DNA of 64,000 nt from positions 2,294,001 to 2,358,000 of the forward strand of contig NZ_BAAAWN010000001.1 in NCBI RefSeq assembly GCF_039535095.1, written 5' to 3'. Made by a program: the position numbers and the translations under genes. The notes beneath the pieces are model-generated. The model was given only the letters and a program-made list of their open reading frames with translations. It did no database searches and was not told the origin of the DNA. Below are positions 27,449 to 37,588 of this stretch, in pieces (the first letter of the stretch is position 1; each line of letters starts with the position of its first letter). Source of the DNA: Arthrobacter ramosus (lineage in GTDB: Bacteria; Actinomycetota; Actinomycetes; Actinomycetales; Micrococcaceae).

Positions 27449-28390
27449 ATGCCCCTGCACGGAGAAGCCCTGGCGGCGAGGGCGCAGGAACTTGTAGAAC
27501 GCCGGGAACCGTTTGTGCGTGCCACGGTGGTGCGCGCGCAGCACCCCACCAGCGCGCACGCCGGGGACACGGCCCTTGTGCTGGCCAACGGGGAAATCGA
27601 CGGGTTCCTTGGCGGCACCTGCGTCGAGGCCTCGGTGCGCGAATACGGCCTGCAGACGCTGTCCAAGCACGAACCCCTCCTGTTGCGCGTCGTCCCCGGC
27701 GAACCGTCCCGCACCCGCGAGGAGGGCGCCGTGGAGGTCGCAAACCCCTGCCTCAGCGGCGGGGCGGTGGAGATCTTCCTCGAGCCGCAGATGCCCGCTC
27801 CCCGGGTGGTCGTGGTCGGCGCGACCCCCGTGGCACAGGCCTTGGGCGCCTTGGGTGCCATCCTCGACTTGGACATGGAACTCACCGACGGAACGGCCGC
27901 GGAACCGCGGGCCGACGACGCCGCCCTTATCGTCGCGTCGCAGGGCCGGGACGAGGAGCCCGCGTTGGAGGCCGCACTCCGGCTAGGGGTGCCATACGTC
28001 GCCCTGGTCGCCAGCCGCACGCGCGGCGCCGCCGTCCTGGCCTCACTCGACGTCGACGACGACCAGCGCGCGCGGGTGCACAGCCCGGCCGGGCTGCTGC
28101 TGGGCGGCCGGACGCCTGCCGAGATCGCGCTGTCGATTCTGGCGGAGCTTGTGTCCGTGCGCCACCTTGGCCGGGCTGTAGACACCACGACGCCGGAGAC
28201 TGCGACGGTGGATCCAGTGCCGGCGAACGCCGAGCCCGCGAGTGCCGTAGACCCCGTCTGCGGCATGAGCGTTGCGGCTGTGGAGTCTACGCTGCACGCC
28301 GAGTACGCCGGGACGACGTACTACTTCTGTTCCGCTGGATGCAGGAGGGCCTTCCTCGCCGATCCGGAACGCTATGCCACTGCCTCGTGA
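27449..28390 (+). CDS. XdhC-family molybdenum-enzyme maturation protein with C-terminal YHS domain
   Basis: The 313-residue protein has the amino-terminal XdhC/CoxI part (FVRATVVRAQHPTSAHAGD, DGFLGGTCVEASVREYG) and the Rossmann-like second part (APRVVVVGATPVAQALGALG). The last 45 residues are a YHS domain, DPVCGMSV then YYFCSAGCRRAF, which has three cysteines suited to copper or another soft metal. XdhC proteins insert sulfurated molybdenum cofactor; a metal-binding tail beside a Mo-Cu enzyme suggests help with copper. It starts one base after the coxL stop and overlaps coxD by 17 bases. Confidence 0.85.
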   Translation: MPLHGEALAARAQELVERREPFVRATVVRAQHPTSAHAGDTALVLANGEIDGFLGGTCVEASVREYGLQTLSKHEPLLLRVVPGEPSRTREEGAVEVANPCLSGGAVEIFLEPQMPAPRVVVVGATPVAQALGALGAILDLDMELTDGTAAEPRADDAALIVASQGRDEEPALEAALRLGVPYVALVASRTRGAAVLASLDVDDDQRARVHSPAGLLLGGRTPAEIALSILAELVSVRHLGRAVDTTTPETATVDPVPANAEPASAVDPVCGMSVAAVESTLHAEYAGTTYYFCSAGCRRAFLADPERYATAS

Positions 28391-29318
28391 GCCCCGGACC
28401 GCCGGACCGGTGCGGGCAGGTGCGGAAGACGAGGTGCGCCGTCTTGTCCCGGACGTTTCCGCGCTCATGTCCGCGCTCGACGACGGCGACTACCTTGCCG
28501 ACGTCGGACTGGCGACCGCATTGTTCCTGTCCATCCGCTTGCCCCAACCCATCCTGCTGGAGGGAGAGGCCGGCGTCGGGAAGACCGAGGCGGCGAAGGC
28601 GCTGGCCAAGGTGCTCGACACTCCCCTGTATCGCTTGCAGTGCTACGAGGGCATCGACGTGGGCGAGGCTCTGTACGAGTGGAACCACCAACGCCAACTC
28701 CTGGGCATCCGGTTGGCTGAAGTCCGGGATGTCCGTGTGGAGGAGGCCGACCTTTTCGGGGAACAGTATTTGTTGCGCCGCCCGCTGCTGAAGGCGATCG
28801 AGCATCCCGGCCCGCGTCCTGCCGTCCTGTTGCTGGACGAGATCGACCGGGCCGACGCGGAGTTCGAGGCCTTCACTTTCGAGCTGCTCGCCGAGGCCGC
28901 CGTGACGATTCCGGAGCTGGGCACCATCCGCGCCACGCACCCGCCAGTCGTCGTCCTGACCTCCAATCGGACCAGGGACCTGCACGACGCATTGACCCGG
29001 CGCTGCCTCTACCACTGGATTGACTACCCCCGGCCGGAGCGCATCGCCGCGATCGTTCGCCGCAGGGTGCCCGGGAGCGCCGATCCGCTCGCCCTGGATG
29101 CCGCAGCGGCCATCACGAGGCTGCGGTCCCTGGACATGGCCAAGCCCCCGGGTATCGCGGAGGCAATCGACTGGGTGTCGGCCCTCACGGTGCTTGGCGT
29201 CGAACGACTGGACCCGGCTGCGGTGAAACAGACCTGGGGCTCGGTCCTGAAGAATCGCGACGATCTGGACATTGCCTGGGCCCGTGGACCCGCGTGGGTG
29301 GCCGGCGGCCATGACTGA
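28374..29318 (+). CDS. coxD: MoxR-type AAA+ ATPase, CO dehydrogenase maturation
   Basis: The 314-residue ATPase has Walker A GEAGVGKTEAAKAL, Walker B VLLLDEIDRAD and the sensor-1 segment VVLTSNRTRDLHDALTRRC. It belongs to the CoxD group of MoxR ATPases, which with CoxE build the copper-sulfur part of the CO dehydrogenase active site. I use the ATG at 28374, inside the end of the xdhC gene; a GTG at 28410 would also retain the whole domain. It overlaps coxE by eight bases. Confidence 0.88.
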   Translation: MPLPREPRTAGPVRAGAEDEVRRLVPDVSALMSALDDGDYLADVGLATALFLSIRLPQPILLEGEAGVGKTEAAKALAKVLDTPLYRLQCYEGIDVGEALYEWNHQRQLLGIRLAEVRDVRVEEADLFGEQYLLRRPLLKAIEHPGPRPAVLLLDEIDRADAEFEAFTFELLAEAAVTIPELGTIRATHPPVVVLTSNRTRDLHDALTRRCLYHWIDYPRPERIAAIVRRRVPGSADPLALDAAAAITRLRSLDMAKPPGIAEAIDWVSALTVLGVERLDPAAVKQTWGSVLKNRDDLDIAWARGPAWVAGGHD

Positions 29319-30555
29319 GTATGCGCCCAGGGATGGCCGGGCCGGCGTCGATGCTGCGGCGTTGGCGGTGGGCTTCAGCACGGCGCTGCGCCGTGCCGGG
29401 CTGCCGAGCTCCCCGGACCGCGCAGCCTGGCTGGCCCAGGCCCTCAGGATCGTTCCCCCTGCTGCCCGTGAGCCGCTGTACTGGACGTGCCGGGTGGCGC
29501 TCGTCTCCTCGCACGAACAACTGCCGGTATTCGACGCCGTCTTTTCGGCCGCATTCGACGGGATGCTCGATCCGGCAGACACCCGCGGCGATGCCAACAG
29601 TGCACCGCCGATCGGCGCGGAGGAGCGCACCCGTGCGGCTCCAAGCGAACGACCGCCGGCTCATGCCGACGGTCGCGTCCCGGCGTCGCGGGCGCCCGTC
29701 GCCGCCCCCGGCCTAGCGAACGATGACGAATCCAACGCACCCGGGTTCGAGGCAATCCTGGCCATGGCTTCCCCTGACGAGCATCTGCATGAGAAGTCCT
29801 TCGCCGAGCTCACCCCCGAAGAAGCTGCCCGCGTGCGCCAGCTGGTGCGGCGTATCGTGCTGGCCACCCCGGAGCGCCGAAGCCGCCGGACACGCCAATG
29901 GGCACACAGCGGTGCAAAGCTCGACCTCCGGCGCACCATCCGCGCCGCTCGGCGCACCGGCGGCGACGCAAGCTCCTTGGTCTATGCCCGCCGTCGTCAG
30001 CGTCCGCGCCGCCTGGTGTTCCTGTGCGATGTATCCGGCTCCATGGAACCGTACACACAAGTCTTCCTTGCCCTGCTACAGGGCGCCGTGGCCGGTGCCC
30101 AGGCCGAGGCGTTCGTGTTTTCCACGCGGTTGACCAGGCTCACCCGGCAGCTTTCGAACCGGAACGCAGATAGAGCCCTGGCCCTGGGAGCCGCCGCCGC
30201 CCCGGACTGGGCAGGCGGCACCCGGCTCGCGGAGAGCCTCCGGCGCTTCATCGATGGCCACGGACGCCGCGGCTTGGCGAGGGGCGCGGTCATTGTGGTG
30301 CTCTCCGACGGTTGGGCCCAGGACGCGCCGGAACTGGTGGACGCCCAGATGGCGCGGCTGCGGCGGCTCGCCTACCGGATCGTCTGGGTCAATCCGAGGA
30401 AGGCCCGCACGGACTACCAACCGTTGGCGGGCGGCATGGCCGCTGCACTGCCCTACTGCGATGCCTTCATCAGTGGGCACAACTACGCAGCCTTGACGGA
30501 AGCCGCAACCGCCATTCGCGCCGGGCGGTCACGCCCGGCAAGGAAGCAGGGGTAG
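29311..30555 (+). CDS. coxE: VWA-domain protein, CO dehydrogenase maturation
   Basis: The 414-residue protein ends in a von Willebrand A domain with the metal-ion site VFLCDVSGSMEPYTQ and IVVLSDGWAQDAPE. An amino-terminal helical region and a low-complexity Ala/Pro/Glu stretch (residues about 100-150) precede it. Together with CoxD it forms the chaperone pair needed to activate the Mo-Cu centre. It is the last gene of the cox operon; 98 bases without a clear terminator separate it from the aldehyde dehydrogenase gene. The coxG-type gene seen in some operons is absent. Confidence 0.9.
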   Translation: MTEYAPRDGRAGVDAAALAVGFSTALRRAGLPSSPDRAAWLAQALRIVPPAAREPLYWTCRVALVSSHEQLPVFDAVFSAAFDGMLDPADTRGDANSAPPIGAEERTRAAPSERPPAHADGRVPASRAPVAAPGLANDDESNAPGFEAILAMASPDEHLHEKSFAELTPEEAARVRQLVRRIVLATPERRSRRTRQWAHSGAKLDLRRTIRAARRTGGDASSLVYARRRQRPRRLVFLCDVSGSMEPYTQVFLALLQGAVAGAQAEAFVFSTRLTRLTRQLSNRNADRALALGAAAAPDWAGGTRLAESLRRFIDGHGRRGLARGAVIVVLSDGWAQDAPELVDAQMARLRRLAYRIVWVNPRKARTDYQPLAGGMAAALPYCDAFISGHNYAALTEAATAIRAGRSRPARKQG

Positions 30556-30659
30556 CGCAACGTCAGTAGGTCCGCGGGCCCCATTGCAGCCTGGTCGCAA
30601 CCTTTGAACCCCTAGCATGGGGGCCAGGACGAAGACGTCTGTTTTCCAGAGGAGTGACC

Positions 30660-32183
30660 ATGACTGTTTATGTACAGCCCGGCCAAGAAGGATCCAAGGT
30701 CCAGTTCAAGGACCGCTACGAGAACTGGATCGGCGGAGAATGGGTGGCTCCAACTACCGGCCGATACATCGAGAACGTCTCCCCGGTGAACGGGAAGCAA
30801 TTCACCGAGGTGGCTCGCGGCGCTGCTGCGGACGTTGAGCTCGCCCTGGACGCCGCGCACAAGGCTGCACCGGCGTGGGGCAAGACATCAGCTACTGAGC
30901 GCGCTGCGGCGCTGAACAAGATCGCCGACCGGATCGATGCCAACCTCGAGATGCTGGCCGTCGCCGAAACCTGGGACAACGGCAAGCCCATCCGCGAAAC
31001 CCTGAACGCGGACATCCCGCTCGCGGCAGACCACTTCCGGTACTTCGCAAGCGCTATCCGGGCACAGGAAGGCCGGCTATCCCAGCTGGACGAAGACACC
31101 ACGGCCTACCACTTCCACGAGCCGCTCGGCGTGGTGGGGCAGATCATCCCGTGGAACTTCCCTATCCTCATGGCCGTTTGGAAGATGGCTCCCGCGCTGG
31201 CGGCGGGCAACGCGGTGGTTCTTAAGCCCGCCTCCAACACCCCGGCCTCCATCCTGGTCCTGGCGGAACTCATCGCGGATCTTCTGCCCCCGGGACTGCT
31301 GAACATCGTCAACGGCTTCGGCTCGGAAGTGGGAAAGCCGCTGGCCTCCAGTCCGCGGATCCGCAAGATTGCCTTCACGGGCGAGACCTCCACCGGGCGC
31401 CTGATCAGCCAGTACGCCAGCGCCAACCTGATCCCCGTCACGCTGGAGCTCGGCGGCAAGAGCCCGAACATCTTCTTCAACGATGTTGCCGAATCCAACG
31501 ACGTCTTCTACGACAAGTCGCTCGAGGGCTTCACCCTGTATGCCTTCAACCAAGGCGAAGTCTGCAGCAGCCCGTCCCGCGCCCTCGTCCAGGACGGTAT
31601 CTACGATTCCTTCATGGCCGACGCCGTGGCCAGGACGCAGAAGATCATCCAGGGCAACCCTCTGGACACCAACACCCAGATCGGTGCCCAGGCCTCGGTA
31701 GGCCAGATGGAGAAGATACTCTCCTACATCGACATCGGGCTCGAAGAGGGCGCCAAGATCCTGGCCGGCGGTGCACCGACGGAGCTTGACGGGGACCTTG
31801 CCGGCGGGTTCTACGTCCAGCCCACTATCTTCGAGGGCGAGAACAAAATGCGGATCTTCCAGGAGGAAATCTTCGGCCCGGTCGTCTCCGTTGCGCGCTT
31901 CACGGACTACAACGACGCCATCAGTATCGCCAACGACACGCTCTACGGCCTCGGCGCCGGTGTCTGGTCGCGCAACGGCAACGTTGCCTACCGTGCAGGC
32001 CGGGAAATCCAGGCTGGCCGGGTGTGGGTCAACAACTACCACGCCTACCCGGCCGGCGCTGCGTTCGGCGGCTACAAGTCCTCCGGCATCGGCCGCGAGA
32101 ACCACGCCATGATGCTGGACCACTACCAGCAGACCAAAAACCTCCTGGTCAGCCACTGCGAAAACAAGCTCGGATTCTTCTAA
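30660..32183 (+). CDS. Aldehyde dehydrogenase (acetaldehyde type)
   Basis: This 507-residue NAD-dependent enzyme oxidises an aldehyde to its acid. Visible sites are [14 protein letters not shown] (cofactor), FTGETSTGR, the general base in LELGGKSPN, and the catalytic cysteine in [11 protein letters not shown]. It matches the ExaC/AldB-like group that handles acetaldehyde. AGAGGAG is correctly placed for the ATG at 30660. With the alcohol dehydrogenase (35038) and acetyl-CoA synthetase (32926) nearby it completes an ethanol to acetyl-CoA route, though these lie on opposite strands. Confidence 0.92.
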   Translation: MTVYVQPGQEGSKVQFKDRYENWIGGEWVAPTTGRYIENVSPVNGKQFTEVARGAAADVELALDAAHKAAPAWGKTSATERAAALNKIADRIDANLEMLAVAETWDNGKPIRETLNADIPLAADHFRYFASAIRAQEGRLSQLDEDTTAYHFHEPLGVVGQIIPWNFPILMAVWKMAPALAAGNAVVLKPASNTPASILVLAELIADLLPPGLLNIVNGFGSEVGKPLASSPRIRKIAFTGETSTGRLISQYASANLIPVTLELGGKSPNIFFNDVAESNDVFYDKSLEGFTLYAFNQGEVCSSPSRALVQDGIYDSFMADAVARTQKIIQGNPLDTNTQIGAQASVGQMEKILSYIDIGLEEGAKILAGGAPTELDGDLAGGFYVQPTIFEGENKMRIFQEEIFGPVVSVARFTDYNDAISIANDTLYGLGAGVWSRNGNVAYRAGREIQAGRVWVNNYHAYPAGAAFGGYKSSGIGRENHAMMLDHYQQTKNLLVSHCENKLGFF

Positions 32184-32238
32184 GGCCTGATCGACGAGCA
32201 CAGCAAGTTTTCAACAACTGCACCGAAGGGCTACTTGA

Positions 32239-32835
32239 ATGACGAGAATGCTGATTATTGGCCCGCCCGGTTCCGGCAAGGGCACGCAGGCGGAACGGAT
32301 CTCCGAACGCCTCGGCGTCGTTGCGATCTCCACCGGGGACATCTTCCGCGCCAACGTGAAGGGCGGGTCGCCCCTTGGCATCGAAGCCAAGAAGTACATG
32401 GACGCCGGAGATTTCGTGCCGGACAGCGTGACGAATGAAATGGTGCGCAGCCGCCTCAGCGAGGACGACGTCGAAAACGGCTTCCTGCTGGACGGTTACC
32501 CCCGCACCACATCACAGGTGGACTACCTCGATGAGATCCTCGCCACCGGTGAGCAGGAGCTTGACGTTGTCCTGCAGCTGACCGCCGATGATGACGAACT
32601 GGTCCACCGCCTGCTGGGCCGCGCCAAGGAGACCGGCCGCAGCGATGACAACGAAGCCGTTATCCGCCACCGGCTGGACCTTTACCACGAGCAGACCGAA
32701 GCCGTAGTGGCCAAGTATGCAGAGCGCGGCATACTGAGAAAGGTTGATGGCCACGGCGGGATCGAGGATGTCACCGACAAGCTAATGGGCGCCATCGAAA
32801 GCCCAAGCAGGGTGTCCATCGCCGGCGGACGGTAG
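32239..32835 (+). CDS. Adenylate kinase (short-LID type)
   Basis: The 198-residue nucleotide kinase has the P-loop LIIGPPGSGKGTQAERI, the AMP-site ISTGDIFRANV and DGYPRTTSQVDYL. A reduced LID follows (RLLGRAKETGRSDDNEAV) instead of the long zinc or hydrogen-bonded lid. It interconverts ATP, AMP and ADP. The usual actinobacterial adk sits beside secY in the ribosomal locus; this one lies between aldehyde dehydrogenase and acetyl-CoA synthetase, so it is probably a second copy. Acetyl-CoA synthetase releases AMP, which makes the position sensible. GAAGGG precedes the ATG. Confidence 0.9.
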   Translation: MTRMLIIGPPGSGKGTQAERISERLGVVAISTGDIFRANVKGGSPLGIEAKKYMDAGDFVPDSVTNEMVRSRLSEDDVENGFLLDGYPRTTSQVDYLDEILATGEQELDVVLQLTADDDELVHRLLGRAKETGRSDDNEAVIRHRLDLYHEQTEAVVAKYAERGILRKVDGHGGIEDVTDKLMGAIESPSRVSIAGGR

Positions 32836-32873
32836 TTCCGGAACCACCGGCATCAATGATCCCGGAACAGTAA

Positions 32874-32915
32874 TCGGCCCTGTCGGATTCCCTCAACGGA
32901 ATCCGGCAGGGCCGA
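32874..32915. terminator. Bidirectional terminator between adenylate kinase and acetyl-CoA synthetase
   Basis: An 18-bp inverted repeat with one wobble pair and a six-base loop (CTCAAC) lies between convergent genes with stops at 32835 and 32926. It is the strongest hairpin in the window. Confidence 0.8.
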
Positions 32916-32925
32916 CCTGTGGTGC

Positions 32926-34953
<2,028 letters not shown>

Positions 34954-35037
34954 AGCTAAGCTCCTTAGGTCTCACTAAGCTGTTCTGTTGAAATGCACAC
35001 GAGCCGATGTCCCAGCATCCTCCGCGGCTGAATTCGA

Positions 35038-36060
35038 TCAGTACTTGATGACCACGCGGCCGTCGATCTTGGCGTGCTTCATTTCGTCAAGGACCGCGTT
35101 GACCTCGGAGAGTTCCCGCGTGGACACGGTCGGGTGGATCTTGCCCTGCGCATAGAAATCCAGCGCTTCCTCCAGGTCCTGGCGCGTTCCCACGATCGAG
35201 CCGCGGACCGTCAGGCCCTTGAGAACAATCTCGAAAATCGGCGCAGGAAAGTCTCCCGGCGGGAGTCCGTTGAACACGATCGTCCCGCCGCGCCTGGCCA
35301 TGCCGATCGCCTGCCCGAACGCCGAGGGGTGCACCGCCGTGACCAAGACGCCGTGGCAGCCTCCGGTTTCCCGCTGGATGACTTCCGCGGGATCCTCGTG
35401 CAACGCGTTGACCGTGAGCTCGGCGCCGTGTTTTTTGGCGAGGGCGAGCTTGTCGTCGGCGATGTCCACCGCGGCGACCCGCAATCCCATGGCCACCGCG
35501 TACTGGACCGCGATGTGCCCCAGGCCGCCGATCCCGGAAATGGTGACCCACTGGCCCGGCCTGGCCTCGGTCATCTTCAACCCCTTGTACACGGTGACCC
35601 CGGCGCACAGCACCGGGGCGACCTCCACCGGGTCCGACCCTGCCGGAATCCTCGCGGCGAACCGGCTGTCCACCAGCATGTACTCCCCGAAGGAGCCGTC
35701 CACGCTGTAGCCGGCGTTCTTCTGGGCCTCACAGAGCGTTTCCCAACCCGTCCGGCAGAACTGGCAATCGCCACAGGCGGACCAGAGCCAGGCGTTGCCC
35801 ACCAGATCCCCGACGGCCAGGTCCGTGACGCCCTCACCGAGGGCCACCACCTCGCCCACGCCTTCATGGCCGGGCACGAACGGCGGCGAGGGCTTGACCG
35901 GCCAGTCCCCCTCCGCGGCGTGCAGGTCCGTGTGGCACACCCCGGTGGTCATGACCCTGACCAGTGCTTCCCCCCGGCCGGGAACAGGAATGGGAAGGGA
36001 CTGGATCTGAAGGTCTTTACCGAATTCAGTTACTACGGCTGCTTGCATTGTCGTCGTCAT
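35038..36060 (-). CDS. adhP: Zinc-dependent alcohol dehydrogenase, AdhP type
   Basis: The 340-residue enzyme oxidises ethanol or propanol with NAD. Catalytic zinc ligands are in GVCHTDLHAAEGDWP and GHEGVGEVV, the structural zinc site is CGDCQFCRTGWETLC, and the Rossmann motif is GIGGLGHIAVQYA. Length and motifs match ethanol-active AdhP. The ATG at 36060 has AAGGA upstream; the frame runs open to 36138. With acs downstream on the same strand it probably forms an ethanol/acetate unit with the aldehyde dehydrogenase at 30660. Confidence 0.9.
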   Translation of the reverse strand: MTTTMQAAVVTEFGKDLQIQSLPIPVPGRGEALVRVMTTGVCHTDLHAAEGDWPVKPSPPFVPGHEGVGEVVALGEGVTDLAVGDLVGNAWLWSACGDCQFCRTGWETLCEAQKNAGYSVDGSFGEYMLVDSRFAARIPAGSDPVEVAPVLCAGVTVYKGLKMTEARPGQWVTISGIGGLGHIAVQYAVAMGLRVAAVDIADDKLALAKKHGAELTVNALHEDPAEVIQRETGGCHGVLVTAVHPSAFGQAIGMARRGGTIVFNGLPPGDFPAPIFEIVLKGLTVRGSIVGTRQDLEEALDFYAQGKIHPTVSTRELSEVNAVLDEMKHAKIDGRVVIKY

Positions 36061-36466
36061 TGGCGAAATCCTTGCGTCGTTAAAGCGTGGAGCAAATGGA
36101 GCATGAAATTTGGGCGTCTGGGGCCGAAACACAACCATCGCGAGCCCCGTTGCGAGCAGGTCGATGGAGCGTTGGCTTCAGCCTAGGGGCGGGAGGGTTG
36201 CGAGCAGGTTGCAGCCTTGTGAGTCAGTTCACATGCACCTGCACGTTCCACGCTCGGATTCCGCGCCTAAGCCGTCATTTAGTCACGCGGCGTCGGCCTT
36301 AAGAATATTGGGGCCTCGAATCTGCCCGCGTGAAAGGGCCGCCGTTTGCTCGCTCTCGCAAGTAACAAGTCGGTTCGGGACTATTAGCGCTTTCAGGCCA
36401 GTTCATATCGGTTCTTTCGAAAATAGGCCCCAAAGGTTAGATAAGGTTGCAACAGCGGCGAGTCCG
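36061..36466. promoter_or_regulatory. Gene-free 406-base region upstream of adhP, with a 13-base direct repeat
   Basis: The region is less G/C-rich than the neighbouring genes, especially from 36280 on. GTTGCGAGCAGGT occurs twice, at 36149-36161 and 36197-36209, 48 bases apart and about 90-150 bases before the adhP start. Such repeats can be activator or repressor sites. I see no gene or strong terminator after the 3' end of the heterocycle operon at 36467. Confidence 0.35.
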
Positions 36467-37588
36467 TCATTCCGTCGCTCGGACAATGACTGCCAGCGGG
36501 TTGCCGTTGGGAGGGCCTTGATGCGAATTCCGCTCACCACCGCTGACGAAGACCGTGGTGTGGCCGGTCTGCGAGGCCAAGAGAAAGCCGCCCATTGCCT
36601 TGGCGACGTGGTAACCGACCTGGTCGTCCAGCATGGTGATGCGTCGGCCGTCCAGCTCGGCTGTTTCGGGCATAATCATCTTGGCCAAGGCGTACACAAC
36701 AGATTTTGACGTTTCACTGACGTCGCAGCCGGCTCCGATGCCTGCGGATTCGAGAGCACCGCTTACGGCGGATGCGTCGATGATGGTCCGCATTGATCGG
36801 TGGCCGATACGCAGTGGGCTGGAAGAGTCCGTGGAGTTGCCGAGCAGCAGAACTTCGGCATGGGTTTTCTCGCCCCCGGAGGAAGTCATGGCGACGTCCG
36901 AGAACACCGACCAGTCCCTGCGTACCATCGAATCGTGTACTTGATAGTCGTCTGCCTCGCCCAAGGCGAGGGCGACGCCGAGCGCGGATCCGTCGTTGGA
37001 GTAGCAGATGGCGCCCTCGGCTCCGATGGAGACGTCCCTTGTGACAGTTTCATGGCCACGGGAGTTAGCGTCCGCGATCGACTCGGCGGTCAGGGACGGC
37101 GCCTTGACGAGGACGAGGTGGACATCGGCCGGATCCGTCAGCCCGGCATCCTCCATGGCAGCGCTGACGGCCGACCGGACCTTGGAGATCTGGCCCATCC
37201 GCCCGACTTCCTCGGGGAGGATTTCCTCGGAATGTGACAACCCGACGACGAGGCGCGGACTGCCGCTGCCCGGTTTCGGAGCGGGGTCGGCCGTCCGCGT
37301 GAAGAGGGCAACGTGGGGCGTGATCACCCCGGGGCTGCCGCCAGAGAGCACGATGCAGACCCGGTCGGCGATCTCAGCCGGGCTGCATCCGGTCCGCTGA
37401 GCGAGGAGTGTCCGGATTGCCAGGTCGGCGGTCTCCCGGCCGACGTCCCGGCCAAGACCGGTCCCTTCGCTCTTGCCCACGACGGCGACGACGTCGGCGG
37501 GATCGATGGTTCCGGCGTCGAAGAGCTTGGCGATCTCCGAGACATCGGCAGGGGTTCGCATCTGGCATACATGCACGTCAGTTCGCAT
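36467..37588 (-). CDS. Ring-opening amidohydrolase (cyanuric acid hydrolase/barbiturase family)
   Basis: The 373-residue protein has the three-fold repeated fold unique to this family, with Ser-Lys dyads that open a cyclic amide. Lys39 lies in VGKSEGTG, Ser82 in VLSGGSPG, Lys162 in VLVKAPSLT, Ser201 in GSALGVALALGE, and Ser349 in VFVSGGERNSHQGP; GRRITMLDDQ at 315-324 is another hallmark. Known members hydrolyse cyanuric acid or barbiturate. The three-residue stretch between VSGGE and HQGP is longer than I expect for cyanuric acid hydrolases. It overlaps the amidase end by 11 bases and is the last gene of the operon. Substrate is open; family is firm. Confidence 0.88.
   Translation of the reverse strand: MRTDVHVCQMRTPADVSEIAKLFDAGTIDPADVVAVVGKSEGTGLGRDVGRETADLAIRTLLAQRTGCSPAEIADRVCIVLSGGSPGVITPHVALFTRTADPAPKPGSGSPRLVVGLSHSEEILPEEVGRMGQISKVRSAVSAAMEDAGLTDPADVHLVLVKAPSLTAESIADANSRGHETVTRDVSIGAEGAICYSNDGSALGVALALGEADDYQVHDSMVRRDWSVFSDVAMTSSGGEKTHAEVLLLGNSTDSSSPLRIGHRSMRTIIDASAVSGALESAGIGAGCDVSETSKSVVYALAKMIMPETAELDGRRITMLDDQVGYHVAKAMGGFLLASQTGHTTVFVSGGERNSHQGPPNGNPLAVIVRATE

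Noticed and set aside
25249..28266. 1005-codon minus-strand open frame opposite coxL and the xdhC-like gene
   Set aside because: It is the mirror frame of strongly G/C-biased genes; its translation has no family motifs and the plus strand encodes the cox proteins with every expected motif.
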